Source of the DNA: Orrella daihaiensis
GTDB lineage: Bacteria; Pseudomonadota; Gammaproteobacteria; Burkholderiales; Burkholderiaceae_B
DNA length: 64,000 nt
Assembly: GCF_022811525.1 (NCBI RefSeq)
Contig: NZ_CP063982.1
Location: forward strand, 372,001 to 436,000
Direction of reading: 5' to 3'
The position numbers were made by a program, and so were the translations under genes. Under the pieces are notes generated by a model. It did no database searches, had not been told where the DNA came from, and saw nothing but the letters and a program-made list of their open reading frames with translations. Below are positions 7,313-15,586 of the stretch, one piece after another. Positions within the stretch are counted from its first letter, which is position 1, and each line of letters starts with the position of its first letter.

Positions 7313-9015
7313 GCGTGTCGGCAAAATCTCTACACTTGAGTCGGAACAGACTTGGCATCTACTACTTCTATCGCAGAACACCTCTGTCACTGACAGAGCA
7401 GTTTCCGACTGTCACAAAATTCGTTAGATTGTCACTGTGGACTAAAGAAAAACGAAGAGCAGTCAAACTTGCGAGGTTACTCACCGTCATGTGGGACATG
7501 CGAGCACAGCAGTACTTCAAGAGCGAAGAATCATTTCATGCGGCAATGAAACTCTTTCAGGAATATCTGAAGGCGGCATCCACTTATTCTGACTTTGAAT
7601 CACTGTCTCAACATTTTTTTGACAATCTAGACGACACCACAGGTAACGAAACTGACTTGTTACAAAGGGCGGTGAATTACCACGCATCTATCAAGGTGCA
7701 ACAGGGAGACAACCCGTACGAAAAACAGATAGATGAACTGAAAAGACTTATAGAGACGCACATTGCGAATCCTGCAGTCCCTGTTGCGACTGCGTCAGGA
7801 TTGCATGCAGTGGAAGTTGATAGTGCGTTTGACGAATTCATTAAACAGAAGGTCGCAGGTTGGCGAACTGACAGCACCGCCGAGATTTCCTACAGGACTT
7901 CTTACTACCCAATCTTCAAGGCAGTGGTTGGCAAAACTTTAACAACGGAGATCACAAAAAAACACATCAATGAATTCATTGCCGTGGTTCTATCACTGCC
8001 AGCAAACAAGACAAAGATTGCCACATACAAAGACAAGTCCGTCTTGGATTTTCCAGAGATGAAGATTCCAGACGCACACAAACTAAGTGCAACGTCTCAA
8101 GAAAAGTATCTATCAAGAATTGGGATGTTTTTGAAATGGTTGAAAACCAACGATTACACCAACATTGATTTGGCATTGCCTTTAGGGAACGTGAAACTAG
8201 GGAAGAAACAGGCAAACGATAGACGAAACATCTATACCAAGTCCGATCTGCGAAAACTTTTCAACAGCGATGTCTACAGACAAGGCAGACATAAGAAGGC
8301 ATCACATTTCTGGGTGCCATTAATTGGCATCTTCACTGGTGCACGATTGAACGAAATTTGTCAGATGACTACTGACGACATCCATCAAGACCCCGTCACA
8401 AAACGTTGGGTCTTTGATGTCAATGCAAACGATGAACAACACTCAAAAAAATCATTGAAACAACCGTATCATGCAAGAATAGTGCCAATACACAAACGGT
8501 TGATAGAACTTGGAATTCTTGACTATCACAGGTCACTCAAGACGACAAAACAGAAACGGTTATTTCCCGACCTTCCCTATGTCAGCAATAACAATCGGTA
8601 CGGTGACAAACTTCAGCGATGGTTCAACCGTACCTACAGAAACGAATGTGGGATAACAACACCCAACACGTCCTTTCACTCATTGAGACACACTGTAATC
8701 ACGCACTTGGTCAACGACAAGGGCGTAGACCCAAATAAGATTGCAATTGGTTTGGGGCAGACTCCTGTCGGTGGCGTGACTCAGACCGTGTACACGAAAA
8801 GACAATCACACGAGTCGTACTTCAAGTACTTTGACCAGATTGATTTCTCTGATGCATTTGATACCAAGGAAATCAGGGGATGGAAGTTTCATGTTTTCAA
8901 CAATCTCGCCCCCAAGAAAACAACTCCAATCTCTAAACCTATCGAACCTCAGAACACAAAGAAAAAAGTGACACGCAAGACTGCGTCCAAGACATCTAAA
9001 AGTGTTCTAAAGTAG
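7303..9015 (+). CDS. Tyrosine-recombinase integrase of the tRNA-Pro island
   Basis: A 570-residue phage-type integrase that would catalyse integration and excision at the tRNA. The catalytic residues are visible in the C-terminal half: Arg in FTGARLNEICQM, the HSLRHTVITHLV box (His-x-x-Arg), and the nucleophile Tyr in TQTVYTKRQSHESYF. The N-terminal 200 residues form an arm/core-binding portion, and the C-terminus is a Lys/Thr-rich tail (about 40 residues) beyond the catalytic Tyr. The start is GTG at 7303; a closer ATG at 7299 is out of frame. It reads away from the tRNA about 80 bases after it. Length is longer than the typical 400, as in several DUF6538/GTA-type integrases. Confidence 0.93.
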   Translation: MCYSVSAKSLHLSRNRLGIYYFYRRTPLSLTEQFPTVTKFVRLSLWTKEKRRAVKLARLLTVMWDMRAQQYFKSEESFHAAMKLFQEYLKAASTYSDFESLSQHFFDNLDDTTGNETDLLQRAVNYHASIKVQQGDNPYEKQIDELKRLIETHIANPAVPVATASGLHAVEVDSAFDEFIKQKVAGWRTDSTAEISYRTSYYPIFKAVVGKTLTTEITKKHINEFIAVVLSLPANKTKIATYKDKSVLDFPEMKIPDAHKLSATSQEKYLSRIGMFLKWLKTNDYTNIDLALPLGNVKLGKKQANDRRNIYTKSDLRKLFNSDVYRQGRHKKASHFWVPLIGIFTGARLNEICQMTTDDIHQDPVTKRWVFDVNANDEQHSKKSLKQPYHARIVPIHKRLIELGILDYHRSLKTTKQKRLFPDLPYVSNNNRYGDKLQRWFNRTYRNECGITTPNTSFHSLRHTVITHLVNDKGVDPNKIAIGLGQTPVGGVTQTVYTKRQSHESYFKYFDQIDFSDAFDTKEIRGWKFHVFNNLAPKKTTPISKPIEPQNTKKKVTRKTASKTSKSVLK

Positions 9016-9339
9016 TTCTAAAACTTGGTTAGTGTGTCTCACCAGATGCTACACACGAATGATCGGTAAGTGGAATGTGGCGACTTGCCGACAAGCAGAG
9101 ACCTCTGGCAAAAAAATCTCCGCTCCTCACCACTGTAGGCAGACCCTTTAAGACGTATTAGCGCAATAGTTCCGAACCAAATTTCAGGTACAGTAGGGGA
9201 CGCGTCGGGACATCAAAGACGACCAGAGGAGCAAGTTCGGAGCACATGCTTCAAACAATCTGTGCTCAACAGGGTCAACCCAAGTTTCTGACATTAATAG
9301 ATAAAACAAAGTCGTAGATCGGAGTGAACGAAGTTGAAA
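9016..9339. other. Intergenic leader before the restriction-modification genes
   Basis: About 320 bases without a convincing gene on either strand. The segment 9230-9330 becomes AT-rich and ends in a GGAGTGAACGA stretch shortly before the methyltransferase start, so it probably holds that operon's promoter. No clear operator or control-protein (C-box) repeat could be recognised. Confidence 0.5.
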
Positions 9340-10395
9340 ATGCCAACGGTCATAGATCTTTTCTGCGGGTGCGGAGGCATATCCAAAGGGTTTATGGATG
9401 CAGGGTATAAGGTGTTGTTAGGTATCGATAACGATAAAGCATCGTTAGAGACATATCGTCGAAACATCAATGGTGCAAAGGGTTTAGATATAGATCTCTT
9501 TGATCCCAAATTCACAGAGACAATAAAACAGTCGATTAATACGCAAGTCGTCGACGTGATTGTTGCAGGACCACCTTGTCAAGGATTCTCGCTTACCGGC
9601 ACCCGAAAATTCGACGACAAACGCAACACCTTGTATTTGTCTGTCTTTCACGCAGTCAAATCTTTGTCTCCAAAAGCGTTTGTAATCGAAAACGTCAAAG
9701 GAATGAAAACCTTATATGGCGGGTCGGTAAAGGAAGAAATAGTCAGGCGATTCACTGCACTCGGGTACAGATTGCCTGAACCACGTATATTGTGTTCGGC
9801 AGACTACGGTGTACCCCAAATTAGAGAAAGACTCTTTTTTGTCGGACTACGTGAAGACCTTGGTGAGTATGAATACCCTGTAGCAACACATTGCCCCGAT
9901 AGTTACGTAACTTGTTTCGATGCTCTGGCAGACTTACCATCTCGCGAGAAAGAATATGGAATGGAAGTAGATGCATACGATACAGCACCACGAACAGACT
10001 ATCAGAAATACATGCGCAATAAAGCAACACAACTGTATAACCACGTATCAACACGTCACACAGATCTTGTTAAGGAAGTAATTCGGCAGGTTCCAGAAGG
10101 TGGTAATTACAAAGATTTGCCACCGGGGGTTGGCACGTCAAGACGATTTAATGAGGCGTGGACGAGGTACCACAGCAAACGACCGTCGAGAACAATCGAT
10201 ACCGGACATCGGAACCACTTTCATTACAAATATGATCGAGTTCCCACTGTGAGAGAGAATGCACGTTTGCAATCATTTCCTGACGATTTCATCTTCATGG
10301 GTACACGCACACAACAAAATCGTCAGGTGGGTAATGCCGTACCACCCCTGCTTGCCCAGGCAATCGCGACAAAATTAATGAGATACATAAAATAA
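9340..10395 (+). CDS. DNA (cytosine-5) methyltransferase 1
   Basis: Transfers a methyl group from SAM to C5 of cytosine in a specific DNA site. The order of m5C motifs is complete: motif I DLFCGCGGISKGF at the N-terminus, motif IV GPPCQGFS with catalytic Cys at residue 80, motif VI ENVKG, motif VIII QIRERLFFVG, and motifs IX-X ending RQVGNAVPPLLAQAIA. The product is 351 residues. The start is ATG 9340 rather than the TTG six bases before. The target-recognition region between motifs VIII and IX is about 110 residues. It is followed after 32 bases by a second C5 methyltransferase and then a nuclease, forming one restriction-modification operon. Confidence 0.95.
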   Translation: MPTVIDLFCGCGGISKGFMDAGYKVLLGIDNDKASLETYRRNINGAKGLDIDLFDPKFTETIKQSINTQVVDVIVAGPPCQGFSLTGTRKFDDKRNTLYLSVFHAVKSLSPKAFVIENVKGMKTLYGGSVKEEIVRRFTALGYRLPEPRILCSADYGVPQIRERLFFVGLREDLGEYEYPVATHCPDSYVTCFDALADLPSREKEYGMEVDAYDTAPRTDYQKYMRNKATQLYNHVSTRHTDLVKEVIRQVPEGGNYKDLPPGVGTSRRFNEAWTRYHSKRPSRTIDTGHRNHFHYKYDRVPTVRENARLQSFPDDFIFMGTRTQQNRQVGNAVPPLLAQAIATKLMRYIK

Positions 10396-10427
10396 CTCAT
10401 TAGCGTACTTTTAATCCATACATTGGC

Positions 10428-11666
10428 ATGACTAATCAAAAAAAACTCTTTCAATATATTGATCTCTTTGCGGGATGTGGTGGACTAAGTGATGGTTTTG
10501 AACAAACTCAGAAATACTCGGGAGTAGCGCATATTGAATGGGAAAAACCTGCCGCTGAGACATTAAGAAAACGCTTGAAAACCAGGTGGAATGTGAAGGA
10601 CGCGGACAAGCGGGTTATGGTGTTTGATATACAGCGGACTGAAGAACTCTTCTCCGGTTGGAGAGATAATCGATTTGGTCAACATCTTGGGTTGAATAGT
10701 CTCATCGATCGCGACAGAGGGGTGGATGTAATAATCGGTGGTCCGCCATGTCAGGCATATTCTCTTGCAGGGAGGATTCGAGATAAGAATGGAATGCGAG
10801 ACGACTACAGAAATTATTTATTTGAAAGTTATCTTGCAATCGTATCGCGGGTGCAACCGGATGTATTCGTCTTTGAGAATGTAGTTGGAATATTGAGCGC
10901 AAAACCTGGCGGCACTATGATTGTGGACCGCATAAAAAAATCTTTCAACGATGCCGGATATTTAACTTTAGATGACTTCCGTGATGCAAAGTTTGACCTG
11001 GAACAGTTCGGTATTCCTCAAAAACGAAGTCGTGTAATTATTATTGGACTCCGAAAAGAAGCATTCAAAGGTCATAATTTACAAGTTGTATTAAAAAATT
11101 TTTATCAAGAATTTTCAAATGAACATCACGTCGAAAAAATAAAATCGGCAAAAGATGCACTGAAGGGATTGACTAAATTTTATCCAAAACCAATAGTTGA
11201 TTTATTAGGTAAAAAGTTTTCTCATGAACCGAGTGCATCAAGATTTCTGAATCATTCACCTCGTTACCATAACCCCCGCGATATAGAAATATTCAAATTA
11301 CTTGCGGAGGATATCGCGAGTGGTGATATGAAATACCAAAGTACAACTGCCCTCAAGCGTCTGTATACGGAAAAAACGGGTAAAGAATCGTCCGTACATA
11401 AGTATTTTGTCATAAGACCCAACGCGCCAAGCAACACGATCCCTGCACACTTGTACAAGGACGGGTTGAGACATATTCATTGGGACTTTAATCAGGCGCG
11501 AAGTATCACAGTGCGTGAGGCAGCGCGTTTACAAACTTTCGACGATGATTTCGAGTTTCTAGGTAGTATGGGCGATCAATATAAAATGATCGGAAATGCA
11601 GTGCCACCAAAATTTGCAAGATCGCTCGCTCTTTCGCTGATTAACCTACTTAATCTAAGGCGGTGA
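10428..11666 (+). CDS. DNA (cytosine-5) methyltransferase 2
   Basis: A second complete m5C methyltransferase, 412 residues. Motif I is DLFAGCGGLSDGF, motif IV GPPCQAYS with the catalytic Cys at residue 108, motif VI ENVVG, motif VIII QKRSRVIIIG, and motif X IGNAVPP. It is not a duplicate of the upstream enzyme: the spacing between motifs I and IV is longer and the variable region differs. Two C5 methyltransferases in one system usually serve two strands of an asymmetric site or two sequence variants. It lies 3 bases before the nuclease gene. Codon use is A/T-rich like the rest of the island. Confidence 0.95.
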   Translation: MTNQKKLFQYIDLFAGCGGLSDGFEQTQKYSGVAHIEWEKPAAETLRKRLKTRWNVKDADKRVMVFDIQRTEELFSGWRDNRFGQHLGLNSLIDRDRGVDVIIGGPPCQAYSLAGRIRDKNGMRDDYRNYLFESYLAIVSRVQPDVFVFENVVGILSAKPGGTMIVDRIKKSFNDAGYLTLDDFRDAKFDLEQFGIPQKRSRVIIIGLRKEAFKGHNLQVVLKNFYQEFSNEHHVEKIKSAKDALKGLTKFYPKPIVDLLGKKFSHEPSASRFLNHSPRYHNPRDIEIFKLLAEDIASGDMKYQSTTALKRLYTEKTGKESSVHKYFVIRPNAPSNTIPAHLYKDGLRHIHWDFNQARSITVREAARLQTFDDDFEFLGSMGDQYKMIGNAVPPKFARSLALSLINLLNLRR

Positions 11667-11669
11667 CGT

Positions 11670-12647
11670 ATGGGACAGTTGTATTATAGGAATCTGTTTG
11701 AACATTTCTTTGACCGATATCCAAATAATGCAACCAAGTTCATTGCTGTTTCGGGATACTTGGGTCCTGATCCAATCAAAAAATTGCATGAGTTACCATT
11801 CCCTAGTCAGATAGTTTATGGTCTTCAGCGGGAAACTCCCAATTCTGTACTACATGCACAACTAGTCAAAGAGACCACTGGAAAAGTGAGTGTCTACTAT
11901 CCGGAAATACCATCACACGCAAAGTGTTATCTCTGGATGGAGGGCGATCGCCCAATACGAGGTTTGGTGGGTTCGGCGAATTTCAGCACAAATGGGTTAA
12001 GAAACGACTTTAGGGAAACTTTAATAGAAGTCGAGCGCCCAGACCTTCACTCCGTTTTAGGGTACCTAAACTTGCTTCTCGAACGATCGATGATTTGCAC
12101 TGAGGTACAGTTAGACCAACGACCAACTCAATCTATTTCACAAACAGAACATTGCGATATGGTCTTATACGATCCCCGTACAGGTGAAGTACAGGAAAGT
12201 TCGGGATTAAATTGGGGATTCGCAGATGCGCATGTTGCGCCAAACGACGCTTACATTCCAATAAGGGTCAAGCACATAAAGCAATGTCCGAACCTGTTCC
12301 AACCAATATTTTTCAATCCAGAAGCAGGTCATAGAAGCAGAAATGAATATGAAAAGGTCGAACTGATATGGGATGATGGAGTTGTAATGCCAGCACTATT
12401 TGAAGGATCACAACCGATTGACGGGCGATCTTATCCTAAACAGATCTCTTCTGTTCCAAACAAAAGCATTCTGGGTGAATATATCCGAGACAGAATTGGA
12501 AAACAGAGGGTTACTGACACAAAGGACTCGACACAACTAATAACCAGACAAAACCTTGAGAAATATGGGCGAAATTTCGTACGCCTTAGTTTACTTCAAC
12601 CGGGAGTCTACTATGCCGACTTCTCACCCGACACTATTTCGTTCTAA
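11670..12647 (+). CDS. PLD-fold type II restriction endonuclease (NgoFVII-like)
   Basis: A 325-residue protein with a phospholipase-D-type active site in its N-terminal third: HAKCYLWM gives His83-x-Lys85, followed after about 15 residues by GLVGSANFSTNGL (Gly-Ser-x-Asn). This is the single HKD motif used by BfiI- and NgoFVII-type endonucleases, which dimerise to build one active site and cut without metal. The C-terminal half (from about residue 150) is probably the DNA-recognition domain. It starts 3 bases after the second methyltransferase, which supports a restriction role. NgoFVII-family membership is from memory of motif layout and neighbours, not a search. Confidence 0.85.
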   Translation: MGQLYYRNLFEHFFDRYPNNATKFIAVSGYLGPDPIKKLHELPFPSQIVYGLQRETPNSVLHAQLVKETTGKVSVYYPEIPSHAKCYLWMEGDRPIRGLVGSANFSTNGLRNDFRETLIEVERPDLHSVLGYLNLLLERSMICTEVQLDQRPTQSISQTEHCDMVLYDPRTGEVQESSGLNWGFADAHVAPNDAYIPIRVKHIKQCPNLFQPIFFNPEAGHRSRNEYEKVELIWDDGVVMPALFEGSQPIDGRSYPKQISSVPNKSILGEYIRDRIGKQRVTDTKDSTQLITRQNLEKYGRNFVRLSLLQPGVYYADFSPDTISF

Positions 12648-12771
12648 TTGAATGGAACGATAAATTACCTTAAAAATATATTATTCCATAATGATCAAGA
12701 GTTTCTTGCTAATCTCGTTCGAAATCACAATGCACATGGTGTAAGAAGAATAGTATCTTTCCGGGAATGTA

Positions 12772-13119
12772 ATGCAACTATTTCAAATAAGTAGTAATCG
12801 CTTGGTGTCACTCGAAAGGGACTCTTTCAAGTTAGAGAAAGATATGCAGTCTCTAATCGAAACGAATATGGATACATTGTTTGATTTGGAGTTTGTTAGT
12901 TCCGAGTTTGCAATCTCTGAGTTTCGCATAGACTCCTTAGCGTATGATGTACAGAGCAACTCTTTCGTTATCCTCGAATATAAAAAGGGACACAGTTATT
13001 CGGTTGTAGATCAGGGTTACTCTTATCTGTCGGTGATGCTGAACAACAAGGCAGAGTTCATACTTGAATATAACGAGAAAACTGGCAAACAACTCAAACG
13101 AACTGACATTGATTGGTGA
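12772..13119 (+). CDS. Short NucS/DUF5655-like nuclease-fold fragment
   Basis: A 115-residue protein resembling the N-terminal domain of larger (about 300-residue) endonuclease-like proteins: FKLEKDMQSLIETNMDTLFDLEFVSSEF in two parts, then FRIDSLAYD, FVILEYKKGHSYSVVDQGYSYL, and ending FILEYNEKTGKQLKRTDIDW. The pattern E...D...ExK (Asp in FRIDSLAYD, Glu-Tyr-Lys in ILEYKK) is compatible with a PD-(D/E)XK nuclease core. The stop follows immediately after DIDW, where longer relatives normally continue, so this is either truncated or a stand-alone domain. It lies 124 bases after the restriction nuclease. Confidence 0.7.
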   Translation: MQLFQISSNRLVSLERDSFKLEKDMQSLIETNMDTLFDLEFVSSEFAISEFRIDSLAYDVQSNSFVILEYKKGHSYSVVDQGYSYLSVMLNNKAEFILEYNEKTGKQLKRTDIDW

Positions 13120-13198
13120 TCGGGATTATAAGAGCAATAAAAAATTAACGATATAAATCGAAGTATTAAATTTATTACAAATTGTGGAGGTGCTTAAA

Positions 13199-13525
13199 TT
13201 GTACGCATACTTTGCTGGTCTCGCACTGTTATTTGGCGGTACCGTTACATTCAACGCCAGTTTGGGCGCCTTGGATAATACGCCAGTTTTACAGGGTTTC
13301 AAATTTTTCGGGGGTTTATTGTTTTTAGTATTGTTTGTCACTGGTTTTTTTCTATATCAATGGTGGGTTCCGCTTGCAGGTATTTTAGTATCATTAGTTT
13401 TGTGGATGCTAATTAATACAGTCGCTTTCAGTGTCAAAGGTGAATCGGCATTAATTGCGTTTCGAAGTCATCTTGGAATTGTTCTCGGTACGATCTTGTG
13501 CTTGATAGGAATTTTTGAGGGTTAA
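13199..13525 (+). CDS. Small integral membrane protein, unknown function
   Basis: About 108 residues with three or four hydrophobic segments: YFAGLALLFGGTVTF, FFGGLLFLVLFVTGFFLY, WVPLAGILVSLVLWMLI and HLGIVLGTILCLIGIF. I do not recognise a family. The TTG at 13199 is preferred as the start because GGAGG precedes it by eight bases; an in-frame GTG at 13184 overlaps that ribosome site. It lies in the island downstream of the restriction genes. The position could suit a defence accessory, but nothing in the sequence shows one. Confidence 0.65.
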   Translation: MYAYFAGLALLFGGTVTFNASLGALDNTPVLQGFKFFGGLLFLVLFVTGFFLYQWWVPLAGILVSLVLWMLINTVAFSVKGESALIAFRSHLGIVLGTILCLIGIFEG

Positions 13526-13637
13526 TGTCGTTGTTAAAATATTGACAGGAGTAGCGAATCTCTAATCTGAGCGATAAGTAACAGAAACTGTAAGGATGAA
13601 CTTTTCAAGTTTACAAACTTAGAAAGTTATAGATAAA

Positions 13638-14147
13638 ATGGTAACTAGAAAATTTATCTTTGTACTCATGATCAACATTACATTGTCGGGACTTGTGCAG
13701 GCACAGTGCTTCAGCGATACAATTACATCACCCGTTCCGTTTATGGGAAATAATGACGAAATATTTAAAATTTCTGATGGTAGTCTTTGGCAAGTAAAAT
13801 ATGAATACGAGTATCTTTATGTGTACTATCCAGACATCGTAATTTGTCCCAACGAGGGCATGATGATCATTGACGATACTACCCTCTCAATCATACCGCT
13901 AACAAATGGGTACGCAGCGTCAGGTTTTGGAGCAGTTATAGAGTCACAGATTGATGGCGATTTTGAGGGTTGGGAAGGAGATACAATCTACAAACTGATG
14001 AATGGACAGATTTGGCAGCAGGTTTCTTATGAGTACGAGTATTCTTACGGTTTTATGCCCAATGTTATTATTTTTCAAAAAAATGGGTCTAATTACATGA
14101 AGGTTGACGGAGTCAATTCGATAGTACAGGTACAACAACTTCGCTAG
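13638..14147 (+). CDS. Secreted protein with two tandem aromatic repeats
   Basis: A 169-residue protein with a signal peptide (MVTRKFIFVLMINITLSGLV then QAQC, cleavage likely after the Ala-Gln). The mature part consists of two copies of a motif of about 36 residues: DEIFKISDGSLWQVKYEYEY...YYPDIVICPNEG and DTIYKLMNGQIWQQVSYEYEY...FMPNVIIFQKNG. The shared pattern is I-[FY]-K-x-x-[DN]-G-x-[LI]-W-Q-x-x-Y-E-Y-E-Y. Small proteins of this repeat type occur in accessory regions of other proteobacteria; no function is known to me. It stands alone and is followed by short tandem DNA repeats. Confidence 0.75.
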   Translation: MVTRKFIFVLMINITLSGLVQAQCFSDTITSPVPFMGNNDEIFKISDGSLWQVKYEYEYLYVYYPDIVICPNEGMMIIDDTTLSIIPLTNGYAASGFGAVIESQIDGDFEGWEGDTIYKLMNGQIWQQVSYEYEYSYGFMPNVIIFQKNGSNYMKVDGVNSIVQVQQLR

Positions 14148-14163
14148 ACGCCTCAATTTTGTG

Positions 14164-14320
14164 TGATGAATCGCTTGCCATTCATCAATAATCCAAGTAG
14201 CATTAAAATGGGTTATTTCAATTAACAAATCCGTTCATCATAGTTCGCTTGCCATTCCTCAAGAAACCAAATACCATTAAAATGAGAAATGGAAACTCGA
14301 TTTACCGCTTGCCCGTTTCT
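14164..14320. repeat. Imperfect tandem repeats of about 70 bp
   Basis: TCGCTTGCCATTC occurs at 14171 and again at 14245, each followed by TCAA-AA-CCAA-TA-CATTAAAATG with few differences. A third, partial copy (CCGCTTGCCCGTTTCTG) starts near 14305. Unit spacing is about 74 and 60 bases. The first copy also forms a perfect hairpin, TGATGAAT/ATTCATCA (14164-14187). The block lies between two convergent genes and may act as a terminator region. Confidence 0.7.
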
Positions 14321-14484
14321 GTCACAATAACAATCAGTTCTTTCTTCGATGCAAGTGTCTTGAGTTTCTGAGTGAATGTTGTAATCTCAGCATTCGTCAC
14401 ATTCGTCTTGGTGTTAGCACTCAACTCAAGAGATAACACGGCATCTTTCTTCAGTCGTTCAAGATCTTTTTGCTGAATCGTCAT
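14302..14484 (-). CDS. Small protein, unknown function
   Basis: A 60-residue protein (MTIQQKDLERLKKDAVLSL at the start, ending KKELIVIVTETGKR), mixed charge, predicted mostly helical with one strand at the end. No family recognised. Its start overlaps the stop of the preceding small gene by four bases (ATGA-type overlap), which argues that both are real and translationally coupled. It is the last gene of the minus-strand train in the island. Confidence 0.55.
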   Translation of the reverse strand: MTIQQKDLERLKKDAVLSLELSANTKTNVTNAEITTFTQKLKTLASKKELIVIVTETGKR

Positions 14485-14663
14485 GCGAAGAACCTGTTTC
14501 TGTCATAGTCAGGCATCGTGCGTCTCAGAATTGAACGAACGAAAGTGCCAGTTCGCAGAGAATACGATTTCGCAAGATTCTCATAGTATGTCTTCTCTGA
14601 TTTTGTGACTCTGAGACGAATCTCTTCATCGAGTTTTTCGTCTGGTGTTGTGGTGATTGGCAT
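14481..14663 (-). CDS. Ribbon-helix-helix-like small protein A
   Basis: A 60-residue protein: a short N-terminal arm, then a strand EEIRLRVTKSEKTYYENLAK and helix SLRTGTFVRSILRRTMPDYD. The layout (strand-helix-helix with LRV-KS and a basic second helix) resembles MobC/Arc-type DNA-binding proteins. It shares the pattern LRV[ST]KS...L...PDY with the gene at 14900-15076, so the two look like diverged paralogues. It overlaps the next gene by four bases. Role could be autoregulation or accessory to DNA processing; not shown. Confidence 0.6.
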   Translation of the reverse strand: MPITTTPDEKLDEEIRLRVTKSEKTYYENLAKSYSLRTGTFVRSILRRTMPDYDRNRFFA

Positions 14664-14715
14664 GGGTTAGTGGTCTCCAGTGTCGTTGCGATGTAGAAGT
14701 ATTTATGCAATCACA

Positions 14716-14832
14716 TCACTCGGACTCTTCGTCATCAGAATCATTTACTGACAATTCTGAGACGACACGAGCAATCCACATCAACTCATTCTCAAGAATC
14801 GGTATATCGTCAAGTTCTAGTTCATCGTTCAT
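14716..14832 (-). CDS. Very small acidic protein
   Basis: A 38-residue reading frame, MNDELELDDIPILENELMW at the start and ending in a run of Asp/Glu/Ser (NDSDDEESE). About 40 percent of residues are acidic. It lies between the two ribbon-helix-helix-like genes on the same strand. No ribosome site of good quality is visible, so this is a tentative call. Acidic miniproteins of this kind can be DNA mimics or partner proteins; that is only a thought. Confidence 0.35.
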   Translation of the reverse strand: MNDELELDDIPILENELMWIARVVSELSVNDSDDEESE

Positions 14833-14899
14833 GTATGTAGATACCATCAGTTTTTCTGCAATTGGTCACTACCACGACACGGTAGAACATCTATCGGTC

Positions 14900-15076
14900 T
14901 CATGTATCAGTCTGCAATAATGACTTCTGATAGTCAGGCAAGTGTTTCATCAGCAAGTATCTGGTAAGGGTAGACGGTTTCAGGTGATGTCTCTGTGCGG
15001 TCTCATGCAGTTGTTCTTGAAATGACTTTGAGACTCTCAAGTGCAAGTCTTGTGTCAATCGTTCTCTCTTGATCAT
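14900..15076 (-). CDS. Ribbon-helix-helix-like small protein B
   Basis: A 58-residue reading frame, MIKRERLTQDLHLRVSKSF at the start, then QEQLHETAQRHHLKPSTLTR and LLMKHLPDYQ. The strand-helix-helix pattern and the LRVSKS and LPDY signatures match the gene at 14481-14663. It is probably a DNA-binding dimer. The start ATG at 15076 is the first of the frame. A long imperfect inverted repeat (GAACCCTG at 15141, CAGGGTTC at 15191) lies directly upstream and could be its target or a terminator for the gene before. Confidence 0.6.
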   Translation of the reverse strand: MIKRERLTQDLHLRVSKSFQEQLHETAQRHHLKPSTLTRYLLMKHLPDYQKSLLQTDT

Positions 15077-15218
15077 AGGGTACAGAATCTCCTTTTTGTT
15101 GGTTTGTTGGATATTTAGGTGGGTTCAGAAAGTCTGTCTGGAACCCTGTCTGGAGAAGCGCATGGAATCGTGTTCATGTTTCTTCAGAATCAGGGTTCAG
15201 GAAAGACTGACTTTGGTA

Positions 15219-15566
15219 CTAGAGTTGACGACACACTTCAATCCCGTTTTCGTCAAAGCGGATGTCACGGACTATTAATTCATCGTTGGGATCTATGTAG
15301 ACGATCTTTCTAAACAAGTGTTGTGGCGGAGTCGTGTTTTGTTCAATCTCAACAGAAACTGAATAGTGAGGGATTTCATCATATTCAGGTGTGCAGTCGA
15401 TTTCACTTACAAGTTTATTCTCGAGTGCATCTCGAACAAGATCCTTGACTTCGCTTTCGTCAAGTAAATCAGGGACTAAAAGATTTACCGATTCAGTTAC
15501 GATGCGTTGAAACTCAACTCGTACAGGTTTTGTGTCTTTATATTTTATATTCATGTTAATTTCCAT
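15219..15566 (-). CDS. Hypothetical island protein
   Basis: A 115-residue acidic protein (ends RDIRFDENGIEVCRQL). It contains YKDTKPVRVEFQRIVTESVN and LLDESEVKDLVRDALENKL, which suggest an alpha/beta fold. No family is recognised. An alternative start is ATG 15554, which has GGAAAT just upstream. It belongs to the closely packed minus-strand set with 15587-15817 and 15795-16007. Confidence 0.6.
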   Translation of the reverse strand: MEINMNIKYKDTKPVRVEFQRIVTESVNLLVPDLLDESEVKDLVRDALENKLVSEIDCTPEYDEIPHYSVSVEIEQNTTPPQHLFRKIVYIDPNDELIVRDIRFDENGIEVCRQL

Positions 15567-15586
15567 TAATAATGTGTTTATTTGAA

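Noticed and set aside
12648..12788. Short AT-rich open frame from a TTG right after the restriction nuclease
   Set aside because: About 46 codons with TTG start and no ribosome site, overlapping the start of the next gene; could be coding but not supportable.
9340..13525. DISARM-like defence locus
   Set aside because: A methyltransferase and a PLD protein are present, but no DUF1998 (DrmB) or helicase (DrmA) gene is found, so a type II restriction system fits better.
14164..14320. CRISPR array or integron attC sites
   Set aside because: Only two and a half imperfect copies, no regular spacers and no cas genes; no attC core sites (RYYYAAC/GTTRRRY) recognised.
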